NCBI GenBank assembly: GCA_017311185.1
Contig: JAESUZ010003283.1
Span: forward strand, 1-64,000
Direction: 5' to 3'
Length of the DNA: 64,000 nt
Source of the DNA: Proteles cristata cristata
Taxonomy: Eukaryota > Chordata > Mammalia > Carnivora > Hyaenidae
Under the pieces are notes generated by a model, which saw only the letters and a program-made list of their open reading frames with translations, searched no databases and was not told the origin of the DNA. A program made the translations under genes and the position numbers. The stretch's first letter is position 1, and every line of letters begins with the position of its first letter. Shown here in pieces: positions 22,811 through 34,879 of the stretch.

Positions 22811-25069
22811 GAGTTGTTCCAAAGAAGGAAGTTGATGTCGAGACAAGATCAGAGGCAGAGTGGAAGGAGTTGAGAGTTACCTCAGGGTAGTTCAAAAAGA
22901 CCATGAAGACATATTTCCAACATTAAAACTCTGAGGTCCTTACCTATTATGTAGGATTTACAACTTACCTATTTTGTGGATTTACAATTTATCAATATAT
23001 GATAGATGTCCATGCTTCATTTCATGTTTTATGTTAAATTATAATTTTAAAATTTTAATATAAACACACAGACATTTATTTTACCTTGATACATGTTGAT
23101 CAAATACTTTATTATTATTACCTCATGTATACGTAGTATATACTTTTACAAAAATCTTGTGAATATCCTTGATTTTCATTATACTTTGGGAATTTATACT
23201 TTTATATTATTAAGCAAATATATTTATTCTTAGTTCTGATGTTCTACTCAACCTTTTCTCGTCTTTGTCTCTGTAGAGCTTTTAATTTTTTCTTCATGTA
23301 ATAGAGAAACATTTAAAAATCATTTTCTACATACCTAAAAATTTCTTAAGATATATTAAAATTTACATTTTTTCCCTAATTTTCAAAATCTAGCATCTCC
23401 TCTGGTGACCACTAAGGAAATTAACACAAATTCTTTTTATCAGTTTTGATTGCGGAAATATATACATAGCTTTAACCAAATGTCCTAACTTGCTAGGTGA
23501 TGGAAATTATTTGTTTTTAAAACCATTTCTCAACTATTCTCCCACCTCCATTACTGTATATTGGGGTGCAGTGTTTGTGGTTCACTTTAATATTTATTTC
23601 ATGAATTATAGAATATCTATATAAAATTATGAAAGATAAAATGAAAGGAAAGAATATCAAAGAGCTCAGGATCTGACAAGAGGATCTTTAAGAAAGATGA
23701 AGTTCTGTTGGAAATAAGAGTTATTTTTTTTAAAAAAATATGTCATAAAATCTTTTTTTCCTTTCTTGAGAATATATTTTGGTTGATTTTTGTCATCCAG
23801 CAACAGAACCTCTCACACTCTCTCGCACTTATGGTGCAATTCCCATCTTTAGCGGCAGAGCTAAACATCACAGAAGCTAACATCACATCCTTTGAAACTA
23901 AGTACGTCTCTAAAAGCTATCAATTATATAAAGTTTCTCTAGATTTTTATGTGAAGCAGTAGGGAACATTAAAAAAAATCATCCCATTGAGGGTCAGAGA
24001 TATTGAAGAAGTAGCACTCATTTTCAGATAAAACAAAGAATGGTTGTAGATATAGCAGTAGTGTTCAATGAACAGTTGCATTCAGTAGAATAAGTTACAT
24101 TTCAGGAGTGAAACTATGGGATCTGTTCTTTGTAACAAAAATGCTAATGTGTTTCTTGGACAATATGTTCAGTGCCTTTCAAAGCACAAGTAAAACAATT
24201 AATGAATAAAGAAAAGTTAATCAGTCTAACTCAAGAGAAGGAAGATTATACATATCAGAGATTATAATTGTAATATAAAATTACAGGATAATATAAAATA
24301 TAAGAAATTATTATATACTAAAAATATGTAGAGAAATGATGCTGAGAACAAAACAGATTATTTAAAATTTCCCCATAATATAAATGAGTTAGTTTATAAC
24401 ATTAAGAGACAGAGACCTTCTGATTGGTAAAATTAAACAAAACAAACAACAAACACAAGAACATCCGAGTCTAAATGTTTAAAATAGGTTGGAAACAAGT
24501 ATGTGAAATGTCTTTTCCTTTGAAATGAAGTTTATTAAGAAGGTATGTGTATTATTTTTTACTCATTTTATCTCTTGTCCTCTCATAAGCAGTTGTTGTT
24601 TTTTTTGCAAGAAATATGGGTAACTTCTATCATACAATCACCTGGCGATATTATCATCTCAGATCAATATAAGGAGCCAGTTTTTATCCTGTAACATGAA
24701 CATATGACAAGGCACATAAGTGGAGATTTTGATCTAGAACTCAAAAAGGATACAGACCTTTCATGATAATGAAAGTGTATTGCTGGGCCTGTCAGGTGAA
24801 AGACAATGGCTCTTTTACTTTTCCTGCCTTTTTTGATATATAGAGGAAAAGTCCTTGACAGCTCAAGAGCTGTATATAGGTGTCAGAGGCGTTTGTTGTT
24901 GTTTTTTCATTTTTTGTTTCCTCTAGTTACATGGTCATATCTGGCACAGCAACCAAAAAATTGAATTCAACAAGTAATGTAACTTGCAATAATACATGCA
25001 GTTTTTAAGATCCATCTGGACTTAGACTGAACAGACGTATTCTTTATTTTAAATTTTAATTCAACATAC
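22811..25069. other. Long unassigned AT-rich stretch
   Basis: No gene or clear repeat is seen. An 84-codon open frame at 23708-23962 has an N-terminal poly-Phe/Lys/Ile part and then less repetitive text (QQQNLSHSLALMVQF, LNITEANITSF). A pyrimidine-rich run with TTTTTGTCATCCAG precedes the second part, resembling a splice acceptor, but nothing else supports an exon. The last part (24550-24950) contains T and GTT runs. Confidence 0.4.
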
Positions 25070-25310
25070 ACATTGTTTCAGGTTCTGTTCTAAGACTTTG
25101 TGATTTTTATCCCATTTAATCTTTACAATAACTCTAGCAGGTAGATATTATTTTAATTTGCATTTACAGATAAGGAAATGAAGTCATAAAAGATGGAAAA
25201 TAATCTGTTCTAGAAAATGCACCTCGTACATAGCATACTGGGGATTTGATCTAGAGTATCTGTCTACAGCAGCTATACTCTTAACTCCACATGATGCCTC
25301 TGTCATGAGG
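25070..25310 (+). mobile_element. MIR SINE
   Basis: The block order is characteristic of MIR: TTCTGTTCTAAGAC, CATTTAATCTTTACAATAAC, GGTAGATATTATT, TTACAGATAAGGAAATGAAG, 'ggggatttgatctagagtatctgtct' and CTCTTAACTCCACATGATGC. Divergence is high, as expected for this ancient family. Confidence 0.85.
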
Positions 25311-25861
25311 GTGTACTAAAAGTCTGTGTACACCTGAATAATTTCATCAACGTCCCTGATTTCCTCAGAAAGTAAAAAAACTTTGGTTTTCTAAACAGGG
25401 AGGATTTCTTGGATCTTAACTTGACATTTATTATTAAAATATCTTATATTTCATTACTTAATGGAAATTAATGTAATATTTGCAGTTTCTAACTTTATCT
25501 CTTCCCACTATTTACACAGGGGCTGGTTAATAACACATCAGGTCTTCTTAAGTTCCTTAAGCCATCTAAATATTCAATAGTTTTCCTGTCTGATATAGCA
25601 CCCTAATGTTTTCAAACCTATGTTCTGACTGTCATTTATAAATGACTTTAATTTCTGAACTAAAATTGTTATATTTGGAAAAACTTAAAACCAAATTCTC
25701 AGTTTTATTTTACCTGACTCTGCAAAAGATAACAAATTATTTTCTGCCAAATCTTTCCACATATATTGAGACAAGGATTTTGAACTTAGATTTATGCCTG
25801 CCATGTAACTAGAAGCCACAACCCTATCCCACAGTATTCTATTCTTTTATTCCCATTATAG
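25311..25861. other. Unassigned DNA
   Basis: Nothing recognisable. It ends in a pyrimidine-rich run (TTCTATTCTTTTATTCCCATTATAG at 25836-25860 region) that directly precedes the more open stretch downstream. Confidence 0.45.
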
Positions 25862-26370
25862 TGTTTAGTGCCAGTAGCTACTGGGTACTTTAAAGCTTTG
25901 CCTTCAATGGGCATTTTATTACTGTTGATCAAAGGCACTAATTCTATTACTGATTTTGCCTCTGACCACCTGGGCAGCTTGAATCCCTCTTTTTATATTA
26001 CAAGCTACAATTTTACTGACAGATTCACATTTTTTGTTGCCTCAGTTTGACACCAAATACTACATCAGTTTTTATACTTGCAACAGAATCCACTCCAGCT
26101 AGTTTAAGAATAATTTTGTTGAAGGATATTCCACAAATCTCTGATATGGTCAGAGAGTTAGGCTCACCAGCTGGGCTAGTGAACACATTACTCTTCATGG
26201 ATAATGCGACTCATACCAATGAAGCAAAAAGCTCTTCAACTTGTGTCCTCAAAGAGCCTGCACTGTCCCATCATCAAAAGTTCAAGACTGTTCAGTACAT
26301 TCTTTCTTACACTGCTCATTTATTCATTAAAATATCCATAGCTCAAGTGCTCAGAAATAGATCTCCATAA
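25862..26370 (+). other. Unexplained open, coding-like stretch
   Basis: Two open frames adjoin here: 25868-26050 (60 codons, ends TGA) and 26047-26370 (107 codons), the second overlapping the first by four bases. The composition is less AT-rich than its surroundings, and the second frame contains plausible protein text (DMVRELGSPAGLVNTLLF, then NATHTNEAKSSST). I do not recognise a family, and there is no start context, signal peptide or splice donor that I can defend. It could be an old pseudogene, a retroviral remnant or chance. Confidence 0.3.
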
Positions 26371-26504
26371 ATATAGTTGGCTGATCTTTGACAAAGAAGC
26401 AAAGGTCAATAAATTAAACAAAGATAGAGTTTTCAACAAATGATGCTGGACCAACTATACATCCACACATAAAAATATTAATCTAGGTAAACTCCTTATA
26501 CTTA

Positions 26505-26712
26505 GAGTATCTGGGTGGCTCAGTCAGTTAAGCATCTGACTCTTGATTTCGACCCAGGTCATGATCTCAGAGTTCATGAGATCAAGCCCCACATCAGGCT
26601 TCTCACTAACAGTGCAGAGCCTGTTTCGGATTCTCACTCTCTCATTCTCTGCCCCTGCCCTACTGATGTTCTCTTTCCCTCTCTCAAAATAAACAAATAA
26701 ACTTAAAGAAAA
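26505..26712 (+). mobile_element. Felid SINE, diverged
   Basis: Head reads GTATCTGGGTGGCTCAGTCA, with TCATGATCTCAGAGTTCATG in the middle and a CT-rich stretch ending in CTCAAAATAAACAAATAAAC. It carries the older-type sequence GACTCTTGATTTC after the A box. It interrupts an old L1. The target duplication is unclear. Confidence 0.9.
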
Positions 26713-28149
26713 AACTTATAATGTTTAGAAAAATTAACTCAAAATGGATCACACACCAAAATTTAAAACACCAAACTATAAAAATCTTAGAAGATAATAG
26801 AAGGGAAAGCCTTGCTGACTTTGGTATGGCAATAACTTTTTAAATATAACAACAAAAGCCCAATCCATAAAAGAAAGAATTGATAAACAGAGCTTGATTA
26901 AAATTAACAACTGCTCTGCAAAAAGCAGTGAATATGAAAAATAAAACAAAATAAGATTCTTAGAAGAATTCTTTACTAGATAACATATTTAAAAGCATTA
27001 CAAAAAAATGTATTACAAGGTAACATGACTTATTCTAAAACCACAACAATTAAAACATCCTTGTATTGGTTTCAAGGTAGACAAATAATTTAATAGATTG
27101 AAATAATGAAAAAGACCTATATGTATATATAGTTTACTTATAAGAATGTAGCTCCAAAAGAGAGTGAGATAAATTGCATTTTAGTATGAAAAAAAATAAA
27201 GTTGACTTCACTCATATTACATATATAGAGAAATAAATTTCACCTGGATTACAGAAGCATAAGTAAAAAGTAAAGCAATATATCCTATAGAATATAACAT
27301 AAATGAATATGTTAAGGAAACAGATGATGATTTCTTTAATAAGGCACAGAACATACTACTATGGAAAAAACACTATTTAAACTACATCAAAATTTTAAAT
27401 ATTTTTCTTTTCATAGCAAAATTCATCTATAGGAGAATGAAAAGAAATCCAAAGGGTTGGAGAAAATATTTGCAACACATCAAAGCCACAAAATTTTGTA
27501 TTCAGAATTTATAAAAGAATTTCTGTGACTTAATAAGAAAAATAGAGAACGTCAAATAGGAAAAATGGGCAAAACTCAAAAAATATTTACAAAAGTGTAT
27601 ATCTAAATGGCCAGGCATAAGAAAATCTGTTTAAACTCCTAGAAATCAGCTTTCTGTAATTAAAACCACATTTGTTCAATACTATTATATATCCACTAAC
27701 AAGTGGTGGCAGGATGTAGAGAAACTGGAGTTCTCATAAAATTGTCTATATCATTGTAAATTCACACACCTAATTTAATAGTCTTTGGCATTGTCTACTA
27801 AATTTGAACCTATGCATATCCTAGGAGTCAGCAATTTCACTCTTAGCTGTACATGAACAGAGTTCAGGAATGGGAACAGTTAGGTAAGAGAATTTTAGCA
27901 CCATTAATAAAAATTCTCCTAAAATTAAAACAACCCAAATATTTAGTAGCAATATAATGGATATATAAGTTTTGGTATATTCATGAAGAGGAGTGATAAA
28001 CAGTAATGGAAATGAGGGTGTGCAATAATAAAAATGTACCTCATACATTATTGACAAGAAATATTAAAATGGTCAGGCATAAATAATACTTATTTTATAT
28101 TTCCTTCATAAAGAATATAAAATTCTCTATAAATATACATATATATAAA

Positions 28150-28160
28150 GAAGAAAAGAA

Positions 28161-28216
<56 letters not shown>

Positions 28217-28232
28217 AGGAAAGAAAATGAAA

Positions 28233-28270
<38 letters not shown>
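28150..28270 (+). repeat. (GAAA)n microsatellite
   Basis: About 120 bases of GAAA units with interruptions (GAAGGAAAG near 28216, AATGAAAGAAG near 28227) inside an old L1 3'UTR. Confidence 0.95.
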
Positions 28271-28509
28271 GAAAGAGAAAATGTATGTGAAAAAATTTAA
28301 GCCAGTAGTTACCTTTGGGTAAAAGGGAAAGGGTGCTGATTAGGAAGGGTGATGAAGAGAAATTTTAGGTTCTGGTAATAGTTTTTTTTTTTTTCTTCCT
28401 TGACTTGGGAGTAGTTTCTTGAGTGTGCTTATTTTACAAATATTTTCTGATCTGTGTTCTTATGATTCATACATTTATTATAATATATTTCAACAAAATA
28501 TTTTTTTAA

Positions 28510-28877
28510 TGATAGGAAATTTATAGTACTTAATAAAGTAGAAGAATGAAAAAGATAATAAAGTACTATGTTTCTAAGCTTTGGTGTAACTGGAATAAAT
28601 TTCAAGTTGCAAATCTTATTTGAGGTTTAAAACATGGATGAGAATTTCCCAGGTGAACTTGCTGGAAGAACTTTTAGGATAAAGTTATGTTTATTTTCAT
28701 TTTCATGTTGTACAATATATAAAGGTCTTTTTCTCCCAGAAAACCAAGTTTTAGTCACAACCATGTTTATATAATTCAGTTAGACCAAATAAACTCTATT
28801 TAATCAATCATAAGTTCTGATGTAGTAGAGTGAAGTTTGTAGAAATCTTTCTATTCTTAGGTTTGAAACAGATTTCA
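28510..28877. other. Unassigned DNA
   Basis: No gene or repeat is recognised in this short AT-rich interval. Confidence 0.5.
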
Positions 28878-29021
28878 TTAATTATGTATTTATTTATTAT
28901 TTATTTCATTTATTTAAAAGATTTTATTTTAAGTAACTTCTACACCCAACATGGGGCTTGAATTCATGACCCCAAGATCAAGAGTCATATATTCGACCGG
29001 CTGAGCCAGTCAGGCACCCCT
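28878..29021 (-). mobile_element. Older carnivore tRNA-Lys-type SINE
   Basis: Read on the minus strand it begins GGGGTGCCTGACTGGCTCAG, continues 'ccggtcgaatatatgactcttgatcttggggtcatgaattc' and ends in ATTTATTTAAA-like text. The motif ACTCTTGATCTTGGGGTCAT, with no GCTCTGTGCTGACAG body, separates this older, shorter carnivore SINE type from the felid copies elsewhere. Confidence 0.85.
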
Positions 29022-29062
29022 AATTAGGTATTTTTAAATGCCACATAATAAAACAGGAATTA

Positions 29063-29252
29063 GGGGTGTCTGGGTGGTTCAGTCAGTTAAGTGTCTGACT
29101 CTTGATCTAGCCTCAGGTCATGATTTCACGGTTCATGGGATCAAGCCCTGTGTTGGGCTCAGTGCTGACAGCACAGAGCCTGCTTAGGGATTTTGTCTCC
29201 TTCTCTTTCTGTCCTTCTCCCACTCCCACTTTGTCTCTCTCTAAAAATAAAT
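29063..29252 (+). mobile_element. Felid SINE
   Basis: Starts GGGGTGTCTGGGTGGTTCAG and ends in CTCTCTAAAAATAAAT. The flanks AAAACAGGAATTA (29050-29062) and AAAACAGAAATTA (29253-29265) differ by one base and are its target duplication. It lies only about 40 bases downstream of an older SINE in the opposite orientation. Confidence 0.95.
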
Positions 29253-29265
29253 AAAACAGAAATTA

Positions 29266-29608
29266 TAATAACAGAATTGTAATTTATTTATTTTAAAATA
29301 AAAGTAATAAGTGAAATTCTTTGAAATCTGACAACAATGTTTAGTTTTTACAGATTTTTAAGAAAATTATTTTCATCTTCAACACTTATGAGAGAGTAAT
29401 GATGATGACACCTGCTTTCCGAATTCAAACTGTCAATTCCTCTGTTATCTTCATTCTTCCTTCATTACCTTCAAAAATTAATAAATTACTAAACAATCCC
29501 AAACTTTTAGAAAGTGTATTGATCATGTAGAATTTCTTTAAAATGGGTCTCTATCAATAATGACCTTCATAAAAATGTATTCCAGAGTATACTCACTGAG
29601 TTTCAGAA
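29266..29608. other. Unassigned DNA
   Basis: AT-rich spacer between two SINEs; nothing recognised. Confidence 0.5.
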
Positions 29609-29620
29609 ATTAAGTTTTCT

Positions 29621-29848
29621 GGGACATCTGGGTGGTTCAGTTGGGTAAGCATCCAACTTTGGCCCAGGTCATGATCTCACAGTTCTGAGTTTGAACTCCA
29701 TGTTGGGCTCTGTGCTGACAGCTCAATGCCTGGAGCCTGTTTCTGTTTCTGTATCTCCCTCTCTCTTCCTCTCCTCCACTCACTCTCTCTCTCTGTCTCT
29801 CTCTCTCTCTCTCAAAAATAAATATACGTAAAAAAAATTTAAAAAGAT
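29621..29848 (+). mobile_element. Felid SINE
   Basis: Head GGGACATCTGGGTGGTTCAG, body GGGCTCTGTGCTGACAGCTC, long CT repeat and A-rich tail. Likely target duplication ATTAAGTTTTCT at 29609-29620 and ATTAAAGTTTCT at 29849-29860. Confidence 0.93.
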
Positions 29849-29860
29849 ATTAAAGTTTCT

Positions 29861-32800
29861 GATGAAATGTTTTCAGAGTCTGCTTTTTAATGAAAATTAG
29901 GCATTTATATTGAATTTATGGCTTTAATAAGCACGTTATACTCTCTAACAAGAATAAAATCTTTAAAGTCATGATCTGATATGTTCAGTACTAGAGTCTT
30001 ATTTGCAAAGACTATGTTTTGTCACAGAAAGGATTACAGTCCTATTATTAACATATATGAATATGTGAAGATTATGATTTATATTTAGTATTATTTTTGA
30101 TGAATCAAAGGAATGATTTTCAGTTATTTGGAGATTTTTGTTCTCAAAGATAAGATATGTAATTCCAAAAAAGTTTTATCTGTGATAGGAAGCTTCTGAT
30201 TTCTTTCTTAATCAAAATAAAAGCAGACTGCTAAAATATCAGGATCAAAGTAAAGGCACTGTTTTCATGATTTTCATTATTATCTCATTTATTATTACAT
30301 TATCATATTTATATGACTATTAGCTACAAAATGTTGATATGTTGATATGCTAATAAAAAGATGAACATAAAAATAAAAGATGATAAAACATAATTCATGT
30401 TGATTTTTTTATATTGAGTAACTGAGCTTTGGTAAATACTATTTTTTGCTTTTAATTATATCTTAACAAGTAGAGATTATGATGTGTAACTCCTTTTGGA
30501 AAATAAATGACTTAAATCGACCTACTTTAATTGTATTCATTATCTCTAACTGTTATTAAAACCTGTATTTGACATATGTGAATATTATTTGATCTTTTCA
30601 AACCACATTCATTCTCATTAAGAAAGCCCCAAGACATTTTCTTTCAGAATATTTTTCAAATATTCTGAGATTTTACTAGTTATGTGAAATGTGACAGCAC
30701 TTTCAAGTCCTTTATTATGGTTTCCTTCTACAACAAGAACCAATTATTCCAGTGCCTAGTTTTGAACTCAATATTTAGGCAATTAGTATATGTATCTATA
30801 AATTAATACATTTATATTCCTAAAGTTGTTTTAATCATACAAAATGAATAGAAACTGTCTTTTGGGTAAATTAGTGTTAAAGGTAAAGACTGTTTATTTG
30901 ATGTTAAAGCTCAATTAAACTACAGTTGGGGAAAAGTGAAGGTAAGTTTTTGACACTCTTCTGACTGATTCTAATTTCTAGCTCTTTATGAAAGAGGACA
31001 ACTAAAGAAACAGTCACATTATTTTTCAAAGGAAAAATGTCTATTTTAGACAAATTGTACTTGTTTTCATATTTTTATAGAGAGTAATTGCTGACAAAGA
31101 TGTTCACATAATGACACCTAATCCACTAAAATTATTTGAACTGTAGTATAAGCCCTTTAACTTTGAATTAAATAATATCTCAGCTGTGAAAAATGTTTTT
31201 AGCAATGAGAAATATATTTATATCTATCAGTATAGACAGATTCATACATTTCTGATTATGCTATGATTGATGTAGATTATCACTGTAAAATGAATTTGAT
31301 AATTTTACAGTATCAAGAAAGTACCTGTGCTATGCTTTCAGCTTTTTATACTAGTTGAAATGTAATGCTATTACATTTTAAATCCATGAAACATCATTGA
31401 TTAAAATTAAAATTACTTTATTAACATTATCTTCTGTCTCGTTGGCTCATATGTGTAATACAACTGCATTTCATAAAAACAAATTTATTATTCCCATGTG
31501 CTGTTGATGACAAATTGGGTAGATCCACTTACCGTTTCACAGTAAATGAAAGTAAATATGCTGATGATAGAAGCCTAACAGTAAGAGAAGAAAACGCGGC
31601 ATGCTAGTGAGCATGCCACTGTTCACACTTTCCCCTATCACAGGACAGGACATCATAGCTCAAGAACAATGACCTGATGATGCTGTTCTGACCCATTGTA
31701 TGGGGCAAAACTTCTCTTTGGGGAGTAACAAATTCTTCCAACCCATTCAGTCTTCCAAGAGAAGTGAGTATGAAAATGCACAGATATTTACTAGGAATAC
31801 TGAGCCTGCTCTGACACAGGCCTGACACAAAACTTCATTGATAAAAACAAACCATTAATCATACAACTTCTATACCCTCCTCCTCTGACTAGTAGACCAC
31901 AATGATGGGTCTACAGAATCAATAATCAGTAATCCCTGATAGTTCTGATTATTGTTTCTTCTGTATCCCAGTCAGAATCCCTTTAGGAATGCCTGGGAAG
32001 AAGATTAACATATAAATTTTTGGAAGAGTTGCAAGAACCTTACTCAAATGTACCTGTCCTCTCTTCTATTAAAGGTCTGTGAACTGGAGCTCATAAATTT
32101 ATTAGAGTAACAATGGTAAATGGCCTGCCCCCTCTCAAAATGGGTGATCAAATCTTACTTAATATTCCTCTTTAGTACTCCAAACTTCTTAAATCTATTG
32201 CTACCTTCCTTTATCATACACAAAGGAACTTTGGGTCCATATTTCAGAAAACTGATCAAACAAACTGTTAGAGACATTCTTAGCCTATCAAGCTAAAACA
32301 CTGAATCCAGGATCTGTTTTCAGAGGCTAATGCCAATAAATCTTGCCAAATCCAACTTTGTATATCTTTCTTCTTTGATCCCATAATCATATAATACATT
32401 TTTCACATATATTCCCAAGTATTCTACCTGCATAAATTGGTGCAAATATCTTGATGTTTATCATACCTTCTCACAGGTTTCATTTTGAACTTCATTCTTT
32501 GGAGTCCACTGCGTCTTGAATCTGAATCTGAGTTTAGTTCTAAAATGGAAGTGAGTGAAGGAGAAAAGGAAGAAAACTTGTTTTTTTAAGTAAACTTGTA
32601 TTTGTTCATATTCACACCCGAATGTTTCTGTATTATTTGTGGTTGCTTTTGTACGACAACAGCAGAGTTGAGTAGTTATGACAAATCACATGACTTACAT
32701 GCATAAAATATATATTATTGTCTATTAGAGAACATGTAAATGTTTGAGAGTTGTCACTCTAGTCCCTACAACTAAAATGTGGACAAAATGAAAATCAATG

Positions 32801-33436
32801 AGTTTTCTTGCACATACCAGAAAACAGAGGTTTCAGGGTAAAACATCACCATAAAATTGGAGAGACAGGCACATTCTGACAGACACAGATAGGATTCGCT
32901 TATATGGGGCAGAAACGCCTAAGCCATAAGCTGGTAGAAGTTCATAAAGGGAAATTATGAATAATTGATGAAATCTGAGTATAAACTATTTTGAGAGTGA
33001 GAAAATCTTGAAGAGAGAGACAGTCTTTGAGGCGGGGGTGGGGAAGACTTAAATTTCTAGAGCACTTTGCTTTCAGGAACCTCACCAGGTTCTCCTGGTG
33101 AAGATCATTCATAGTTCGGTCATGGGCAGAAGAACAAATACTGTGAAATACGACCAGAATATTTTTCATAAAAAAGTTTTAATCTTCAGGAAACAAGACA
33201 ACACCAGCACTTCATCCCAGCTGGGAGTAAGGCATAACATCTATAGCAGCCATTTTTAGCTTTCTTGTCTCACCAAAAATGTATGGTGGAGGGTAGGGGG
33301 AGTAGGGAGCAGGTGGCATAGTCAACAGAGGTTAGGGCTTCAAGAATATAAATTTCGGAAAAGCAGCCAGTGGAAGGAGAAGAAAGCAGAGGAGGAAAAA
33401 AAAAAAAAACTACAGAAACACGAAGTCATAATCCCA
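29861..33436. other. Long unassigned stretch
   Basis: The first part (29861-31550) is AT-rich with nothing recognised. From about 31600 to 33200 the composition is more balanced, and on the minus strand a 74-codon frame (31604-31828) and a 75-codon frame (32942-33169) are open. This could be a degraded retroviral or pseudogene remnant, but I can assign no motif. A short poly-A run lies at 33396-33409. Confidence 0.4.
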
Positions 33437-33450
33437 CTAAACAATGAGGG

Positions 33451-33650
33451 TTTGTTTGCCTGTTTGTTTGTTTGTTTGTTTGTTTTGGGGATAGAGTGTG
33501 GGGTAGGGGCAGAGAGAGGAGGAGAGGGAGAATTTAAGCAGGCTACATGCTCAGCGCAGGGCTCAGTGCAGTGTTCTGTCTCATGACCCTGATATCATGA
33601 CCTGAGCCAAAATCAAGAGATGCTTAACTGACTAAGCCACCCAGGTGCCC
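33451..33650 (-). mobile_element. Felid SINE, first of a tandem pair
   Basis: On the minus strand it starts GGGGCACCTGGGTGGCTTAG and ends in a (CAAA)n-type tail, read as GTTTGTTTG on the plus strand. CTAAACAATGAGG at 33437-33449 and CTAAGCAAGGAGG at 33651-33663 flank it. Confidence 0.93.
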
Positions 33651-33663
33651 CTAAGCAAGGAGG

Positions 33664-33886
33664 TTTTTTTTTTTTTAATGTTTTATTTATTTCTAGGAGA
33701 GAGAGAGAGAGACAGCGTGAGCAGGGGAGGGTCAGAGAGAGAGGGAGACACAGACTCTGAAACAGGCTCCAGGCTCTGAGCTGGCAGTCAGCACAGGGCC
33801 CGATGCAGGGCTCGAACCCACGAACCACGAGATCATGACCTAAGCGAAAGTCAGACGCTCAACCGACTAAGCCACCCAGGCATCCC
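33664..33886 (-). mobile_element. Felid SINE, second of a tandem pair (younger type)
   Basis: Minus-strand copy with a T-run tail on the plus strand, TTTCTAGGAGAG, CTGGCAGTCAGCAC and a GACCTAAGCGAAAGTC block, which marks the younger subfamily. The flanks CTAAGCAAGGAGG (33651-33663) and CCAACAAGGAG (33886-33896) are related to the flanks of the neighbouring SINE, so both inserted at the same target. Confidence 0.93.
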
Positions 33887-33896
33887 CAACAAGGAG

Positions 33897-34411
33897 TTTT
33901 AATTATAAGATCATGAACTATTCTTCTTCCTTCCATATCTTAGTGAAACAAAATTAGGGTTCCAGAATAATAATAAGAGTAGATTATTATTAAAAGGCTT
34001 GCTAGACAGACTATCTGAAGAGGCTTTACGGAAGCCCAAGCCAACAAAGATGACAAAAACAAGAAAAACAGAGGATGTTTACATTTCTAGCACATATAGT
34101 TACAGGAAATATTAAACACAATAAAGCCTATTTTAGCATAAATCCTCATATACCATCCCATTTGCCTCAGTTCCTATTACCCGAAACATTTTTGGCTTTC
34201 AACAAAAATTATAAGGCATATACAAATGCAACAAAAACTACAAAAAAGCCTGAAAGAACAGCAACAGGCATTATAACCAAACTCATATACGACACATATG
34301 TTAAAAGTAAAATGTAGAATATTAAAAATAGATATAATTAAGTGTTAAGATCTATAATGGCAAAGGTAGAGGCCATGCAAGAGCAGATGGGTAATGTTTT
34401 CTGTCTCTCTT
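33897..34411. other. Unassigned DNA
   Basis: An 80-codon open frame (34075-34317) has no recognisable domain and a Thr/Lys-rich composition. Nothing else is seen. Confidence 0.4.
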
Positions 34412-34848
34412 TTTAATGTGTATTTACTTATTTTGAGAGCGAGAGCATGAGTGGGGGAGAGGCAGACAGAGAGAGAGAGAGAGAAAATCCCAAGCAGGCT
34501 CTGTGCTCAGCATGGAGCCTGATGCAGGGCTCAATCTCACGATTCAGAGACCATGACCTGAGCTCATATCAAAAATCAGATGCTCAGGGGCGCCTGGGTG
34601 GCTTAGTCGGTTAGGCGTCCGACTTTCGCTTAGGTCATGATCTCGCGGTTTGTGGGTTTGAGCCCCGCGTCGGGCTCTGTGCTGACTGCCCGCTCAGAGC
34701 CTGGAGCCTGTTTCAGTTTGTGACTCCCTCTCTCTCTGACCCTCCCCTGCTCACGCTGTCTCTCTCTCTCTCTCTCTTAGAAATAAATAAAACATTAAAA
34801 AAAAAAAAAGAATCAGATGCTCAACTGACTGAGCTACTGAGACACCTC
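34412..34848 (-). mobile_element. Older felid SINE split by a younger SINE
   Basis: The minus-strand SINE is present at 34412-34586 (tail, CT stretch, body) and 34811-34848 (head: GAGGTGTCTCAGTAGCTCAG read on the minus strand). The interruption is the plus-strand SINE 34587-34806, whose target duplication lies in this element. Confidence 0.92.
34587..34806 (+). mobile_element. Young felid SINE inserted in a SINE
   Basis: Head GGGGCGCCTGGGTGGCTTAG, A box TGGCTTAGTCGG, TTTCGCTTAGG block, CTGACTGCCCGCTC and CTTAGAAATAAATAAAAC tail. ATCAGATGCTCA is repeated at 34575-34586 and 34812-34823. The sequence is close to the family pattern, so it is a recent insertion. Confidence 0.96.
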
Positions 34849-34879
34849 AAAAGTAATACTTAAATCAAAACACTGTACC

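Larger units (their letters stand above)
26371..28500 (+). mobile_element. Old L1 fragments (ORF2 end and 3'UTR), interrupted
   Basis: The text 'agttggctgatctttgacaaagaagcaaaggtcaat' and 'caacaaatgatgctggaccaac' (26378-26455) is L1 ORF2. After a SINE the L1 continues (ATGGATCACACACCAAAATT near 26745). Further ORF2 C-terminal text appears at 27430-27760 (AATATTTGCAACACATCAAA; 'aagtggtggcaggatgtagagaaactgg') and 3'UTR text at 28290-28370. The middle (27000-27400) is unclear, so one or two old copies may be involved. No open frame survives. Confidence 0.7.

Noticed and set aside
19840..22830. GAGTTG-type repeats as the target duplication of the young L1
   Set aside because: GAGTTGAACC at 19841 and GAGTTGTTCC at 22811 differ at two of ten positions and the first lies about 30 bases before the L1 text, so the match is not convincing.
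23708..23962. 84-codon frame with a splice-acceptor-like tract
   Set aside because: Only the second half looks protein-like, no donor or homologous family is evident, and such tracts are common in T-rich DNA.
28140..28275. Possible CRISPR-like or satellite array
   Set aside because: It is a simple GAAA microsatellite without spacers; the sequence is a mammalian genome with no CRISPR systems.
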